Part shown: one piece after another, positions 18,736 through 21,855 of the stretch
Layout: every line of letters starts with the position of its first letter
Numbering within the stretch: position 1 is the first letter of the stretch
Assembly: GCA_000226015.1 (NCBI GenBank)
Contig: JH156106.1
Location: 1-21,855 of the forward strand
Reading direction: 5' to 3'
From: Mnemiopsis leidyi
Lineage: Eukaryota; Ctenophora; Tentaculata; Lobata; Bolinopsidae
Length of the DNA stretch: 21,855 nucleotides
The notes under the pieces: generated by a model
The model's input: the letters and a program-made list of their open reading frames with translations, nothing else
The model's database searches: none
What the model was told of the DNA's origin: nothing
Program-made: the position numbers and the translations under genes

Positions 18736-20478
18736 TTAAATCTTAAAGAAGTCGTCGTTCAAGGTAACTGCCCGCACATCAAGCCCCTCCCCACTAAACT
18801 TAACCTTACCCTGGTCCCACTGCACCACATTTCCTTGAGCAACACCATTAGCTGTAGCCAAATTCCTTGCTTCAACTCCATTCACGCTAAAGTCCCACAT
18901 ATTCAGGTATGCGATTTCGCCCTGAAAGGCTGTCAAAGAGTTCTCAATGATAGATCCACTTTGATGCTGCTGACCCACCACAAGATATCCCCCTTCAGGG
19001 ATGATGAGACCTTTACTGCTGGATCCTCCATCCATAACATTACCATCTATGTAAACCTGCCAGCGTCCATAAGTAGTTGACCACGTGACCACGTAGTGAT
19101 GGTAGTTGTTGTCAAAAGGTATCAAACAATTGGAACCTCCAACCAGAGGTTCACCATCGAGTTGTAGAGACAAACATCCCCCCTGGGTCTCAGCAGCAGC
19201 TAAAATCTTCAGGTGGTCCACCTGGTTGCAGTTGTAGGAGAGAATGTGACGGCGGTTGTTGGATGCTTCAGTGTACGGAGAGGTCTTCATCCACCAGCTT
19301 ACTGTAAACGCTGTCATTTCCGGAAGTTTCTGTCTCCACATGACATGATTAGTGGAACTTCCTTCCCCAGATTCTGGGAATACCACTTTGAAGTTCTTGC
19401 CGGAGATTGCCAGGGCACTTGTGTCGTCTTCAGCCTCACTTGTGGGACATCTATCTACTCCGCTATAATGATTTTCAAAGGCACAGTAATTGTCGAAATA
19501 GTTCCCTATCATGCGTTTCAGGGATTTGTAATCCACTCCAGCACTCTTCATCATACTTTTGACAAGGAGGTTATCAATCCTGTCAATTTCATAGTAAAGA
19601 GGTATTGGGACACTGTTCAAAACATCTAGATTTCCATCCTGGTTGTAAGATGCAGAAGATGAGGACTTACTACCTGATATCAACTTGTCAAAGAGACGGG
19701 AATGCCGAAGTTCCTCCTCAGTCAGCTGGTGGCCCATCTTCTTAGTCATGCTATAAATAGCACCAGACCTAGGATCAATACCTGCCTGTTCCAGATTGTA
19801 TCTGTCAAGAGAACTCAGGGAATATTGGAAGTTAAGCCTAGAACCCAATTCCAACTTGCGAACATAGTGTGTGCCAAAAGTGTTGAGGAAATCATGGATG
19901 GTAGCATTGTAGTCTAAATCTCGCTGCATGGCGGCATATATTTCTTTCAAATTTTCCACAAATGCTTCTGTGTAAATCGGAGGATCAACGGTATTGAGGG
20001 TAGCTTCATACTTGGAGCAGATTATTTGGGCCATCAGGAGTTGGGAGGTGTGATCTTTAGAGTGAGTAGAGTCAATATGCTTGTAGTCAGAACTGCCATG
20101 AAAGGAGTTGTCGAAACCTGAGTAGTTAGTCTTAATCATGTCTTGCAGTAGCCTTTGGTACTCCTCACTGCTTTGGATGGTTTCGTGAGAGAAAGCCTGG
20201 GTACATCCAGACTTTGGGTGTGCTATAGTGCCGTCAGGAATCTGGTATTTCAAGTCGGCAGAGGTCAAGGACTGAGTGTACAGTCGATCAAATATGACGT
20301 TTCTAAAACCAGGATCAGAGGTTACTTGAGTTGCTAGAGGATTGCCGTGATATAGATGGTAGCCCCTCAATACATATCCAACATTAGGGAGGTCCTCGGT
20401 GTAGGCATCGACAGTGCATGGTACTGATGTGAGCCCCAAAACGAAGAGAACTGATACAATATCCATCATTTGAGACAT
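18736..20478 (-). CDS. Secreted MACPF-pentraxin protein, single exon
   Basis: A 580-residue protein in one uninterrupted exon. Residues 1-25 form a signal peptide (a hydrophobic stretch, VSVLFVLGLTS, then VDA as a likely cleavage site), so it is probably secreted. A membrane attack complex/perforin domain spans about 30-345, marked by the family signature FGTHYVRKLELGS at 201-213. A pentraxin-type lectin domain follows at about 362-560: FTVSWWMK, YHHYVVTWS, WQVYIDGN, GYLVVGQ and FQGEIAYLNMWDF. MACPF proteins assemble into membrane pores in immunity, development or venom; a pentraxin module could direct one to a surface. The acidic residues that bind calcium in C-reactive protein (a GQEQD loop) are replaced here by GQQHQ at 502-506. 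The role, defence, venom or development, cannot be told from sequence. I see no transmembrane anchor. Confidence 0.9.
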   Translation of the reverse strand: MSQMMDIVSVLFVLGLTSVPCTVDAYTEDLPNVGYVLRGYHLYHGNPLATQVTSDPGFRNVIFDRLYTQSLTSADLKYQIPDGTIAHPKSGCTQAFSHETIQSSEEYQRLLQDMIKTNYSGFDNSFHGSSDYKHIDSTHSKDHTSQLLMAQIICSKYEATLNTVDPPIYTEAFVENLKEIYAAMQRDLDYNATIHDFLNTFGTHYVRKLELGSRLNFQYSLSSLDRYNLEQAGIDPRSGAIYSMTKKMGHQLTEEELRHSRLFDKLISGSKSSSSASYNQDGNLDVLNSVPIPLYYEIDRIDNLLVKSMMKSAGVDYKSLKRMIGNYFDNYCAFENHYSGVDRCPTSEAEDDTSALAISGKNFKVVFPESGEGSSTNHVMWRQKLPEMTAFTVSWWMKTSPYTEASNNRRHILSYNCNQVDHLKILAAAETQGGCLSLQLDGEPLVGGSNCLIPFDNNYHHYVVTWSTTYGRWQVYIDGNVMDGGSSSKGLIIPEGGYLVVGQQHQSGSIIENSLTAFQGEIAYLNMWDFSVNGVEARNLATANGVAQGNVVQWDQGKVKFSGEGLDVRAVTLNDDFFKI

Positions 20479-21267
20479 AGAATGGCACGGAGTTTTTCAG
20501 TTTACATGTTGACACTACATTATCAGACTTGTGATCTGAAGTGTCATGTCATACTCAGTTCCCCACCTAGAATAATTTCAGATAGGTTACATCGAGCAAT
20601 AGAATTTGCAATTTATTGAACGATGAGGTTTGCAACGATTACCACGGTTACCAGATCGCTTTATTCATGTATCTTAATTAAGCTTATCCGTAAAAATTAA
20701 AAGTAAAGTTTGTCGGTAGCACCGCCGATAGTATGGAACATAGATATGAATGCCAGATTGGTTCCCCTAATTTTAAAGAGCACATGTAAGGAGAACACCA
20801 GCTCACTATAAACGCTAAACTAGGTGAACAATCTCGGGCTAGAAACGAACCAATTCGGTGTAAGTATGTACCTCACAACAATCATGTCCGTGATAAAGAG
20901 TGAAAAAAGGACCAGCCATCTGTATGTAAAATTCTGGATAAAAAGTAAGATAGAATTACCTACAATACATGACTGTCCCTACACAAAATCAATGAAAACA
21001 CGCGAATTTCTAAGCAAAGAGTCGGTCTTAATCGATTTAAATGTTCGGTAATCGGTTGACAGAAAGCAATAAAGTTAGCAGGATATTTTTGCAAAAACAT
21101 TTCACCGCTCAAATACATACGGCTCCAGTCGCTCTTACTACCAAACATTGAACGTGAGCTTAAGGCTAATTTGATCTACTAAAACTACCGAATGTGGGCG
21201 AGAAGCAATCTTTTAGCGCTCGATTTATACATCATAATTCGATGCTAAACGGCGCGCAGCTTTAACA
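20479..21267. other. Upstream intergenic region of the MACPF gene
   Basis: It should hold the MACPF-pentraxin promoter (- strand), but I see no clear TATA box. A good donor-like GTAAGTATG lies near 20860 on + within a 75-codon open frame with no family similarity, so I do not call an exon. Confidence 0.4.
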
Positions 21268-21855
21268 GGCGATGCGCGTCTAGATGCCAGGCCAGAAATG
21301 TGTTAAAGCGCATGATGACCGCAACAGTAGATTATGGTGTCCGTAGCAGACACTCAAAACCTCAGTATGCTTTCTAAATAGAAGATTTTTCCAAAAGATG
21401 GTGCAGTGGCAAGGCCTTGGTTTAGATTCTTAGGCACTATCAAGTATGTGCCGCACTTCACCTAACCAGATGCATACACCGCGAGCGGCGGCTGCTACGC
21501 AGCTAGAATAACCTGGTGCCATGCTTGCTAAGCTAAACTAACATAGCCCTGTGGCTCGCGCTGCGCGCGCCTTACCATTGTACAGCAGCGCGCACCCTCC
21601 CTTCATTTTTTATTCACTTCGAATGAGGGTCGGACAAAGTCAAACAAGGTTCGCGCTTGCTAAACACGTACAACGTAAATTCCTGTGCGAGCTTAGCTTG
21701 TACAGCTGGGCGCACCCTCCCGTCATTTTATTCGAATGAGGGCCAAACAAAGTCAGACAAGAGCTTTGTAGGTTGATAACCTACTGTCGCGGCCATCACT
21801 CGCTGTCACGCATTTCTGGCCTGGCGACATGAATTTCTAGACGCGCATCGCCCGT
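21268..21855. mobile_element. Inverted-repeat element at the window edge
   Basis: GCGATGCGCGTCTAGA at 21269-21284 is repeated inverted at 21836-21851. Inward, GCCAGGCCAGAAATG is also mirrored (CATTTCTGGCCTGGC near 21810-21824), and the similarity continues to ACCGCAACAGTAG near 21318-21330 against CTACTGTCGCGGCC at 21781-21794. Arms are about 60-80 bases with small indels. The sequence between is more GC-rich than the rest of the window and has no transposase. It resembles a MITE or foldback element of about 590 bp whose outer right end may lie beyond the window. Confidence 0.7.
21580..21765 (+). repeat. Two-copy direct repeat, 120-bp spacing
   Basis: TGTACAGC followed by GCGCACCCTCCCTTCATTTT at 21580 recurs as TGTACAGCTGGGCGCACCCT at 21700. 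Both copies continue into TTCGAATGAGGG and ACAAAGTCAAACAAG or a near match. The copies differ by a small indel and several substitutions. The repeat lies inside the inverted-repeat element. Confidence 0.7.

Noticed and set aside
19213..19629. 138-codon + strand frame opposite the MACPF gene
   Set aside because: It is a shadow of a strongly supported coding sequence on the other strand.
20824..21051. 75-codon + strand frame
   Set aside because: No similarity to a family that I know. It begins at a GTG and contains a donor-like site, so it could be a 5' exon, but there is nothing to link it to.

Overview
The window looks like nuclear DNA from an invertebrate animal. Genes carry short spliceosomal introns, there is a tRNA-derived SINE, a broken non-LTR retrotransposon and a non-autonomous DNA transposon, and two conserved genes (VPS29 and WDR3/Utp12) resemble the human proteins closely over their whole length. 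A pentraxin-fused MACPF protein and a neuroglobin-like globin would suit a marine invertebrate such as a cnidarian, but I cannot fix the phylum from sequence alone. I rebuilt gene models by hand from splice sites, reading frame, intron phase and family similarity.

Layout. About 1346-11623 (+): a multi-exon gene of no family I recognise, at least ten exons and about 543 visible residues, rich in SP/TP-K motifs, with its 5' end missing or unresolved. Its introns hold several minisatellites, a LINE fragment, a SINE and a DNA transposon. 5550-6650 (-): a complete three-exon globin, nested in a 4.4-kb intron of that gene on the other strand; it has both haem-coordinating histidines and a C-terminal membrane segment. 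12515-14534 (-): VPS29, six coding exons. 14892-17874 (-): WDR3, two exons. 18736-20478 (-): a secreted MACPF-pentraxin protein in one exon. 21268-21855: an inverted-repeat element reaching the window edge.

VPS29 (retromer) and WDR3 (small-subunit processome) are unrelated housekeeping genes lying head to tail about 360 bp apart. The MACPF-pentraxin protein is a likely defence or pore-forming effector. I see no evidence that the five genes form one pathway.

The most interesting signals are the membrane-tailed, neuroglobin-like globin with an intron at the E11.0 position, and a repeated pattern in which minisatellites sit on or against exon-intron junctions. In one case the splice donor of WDR3 is present three times, and in another an acceptor of the unidentified gene is present three times; in each case only one copy keeps the frame.
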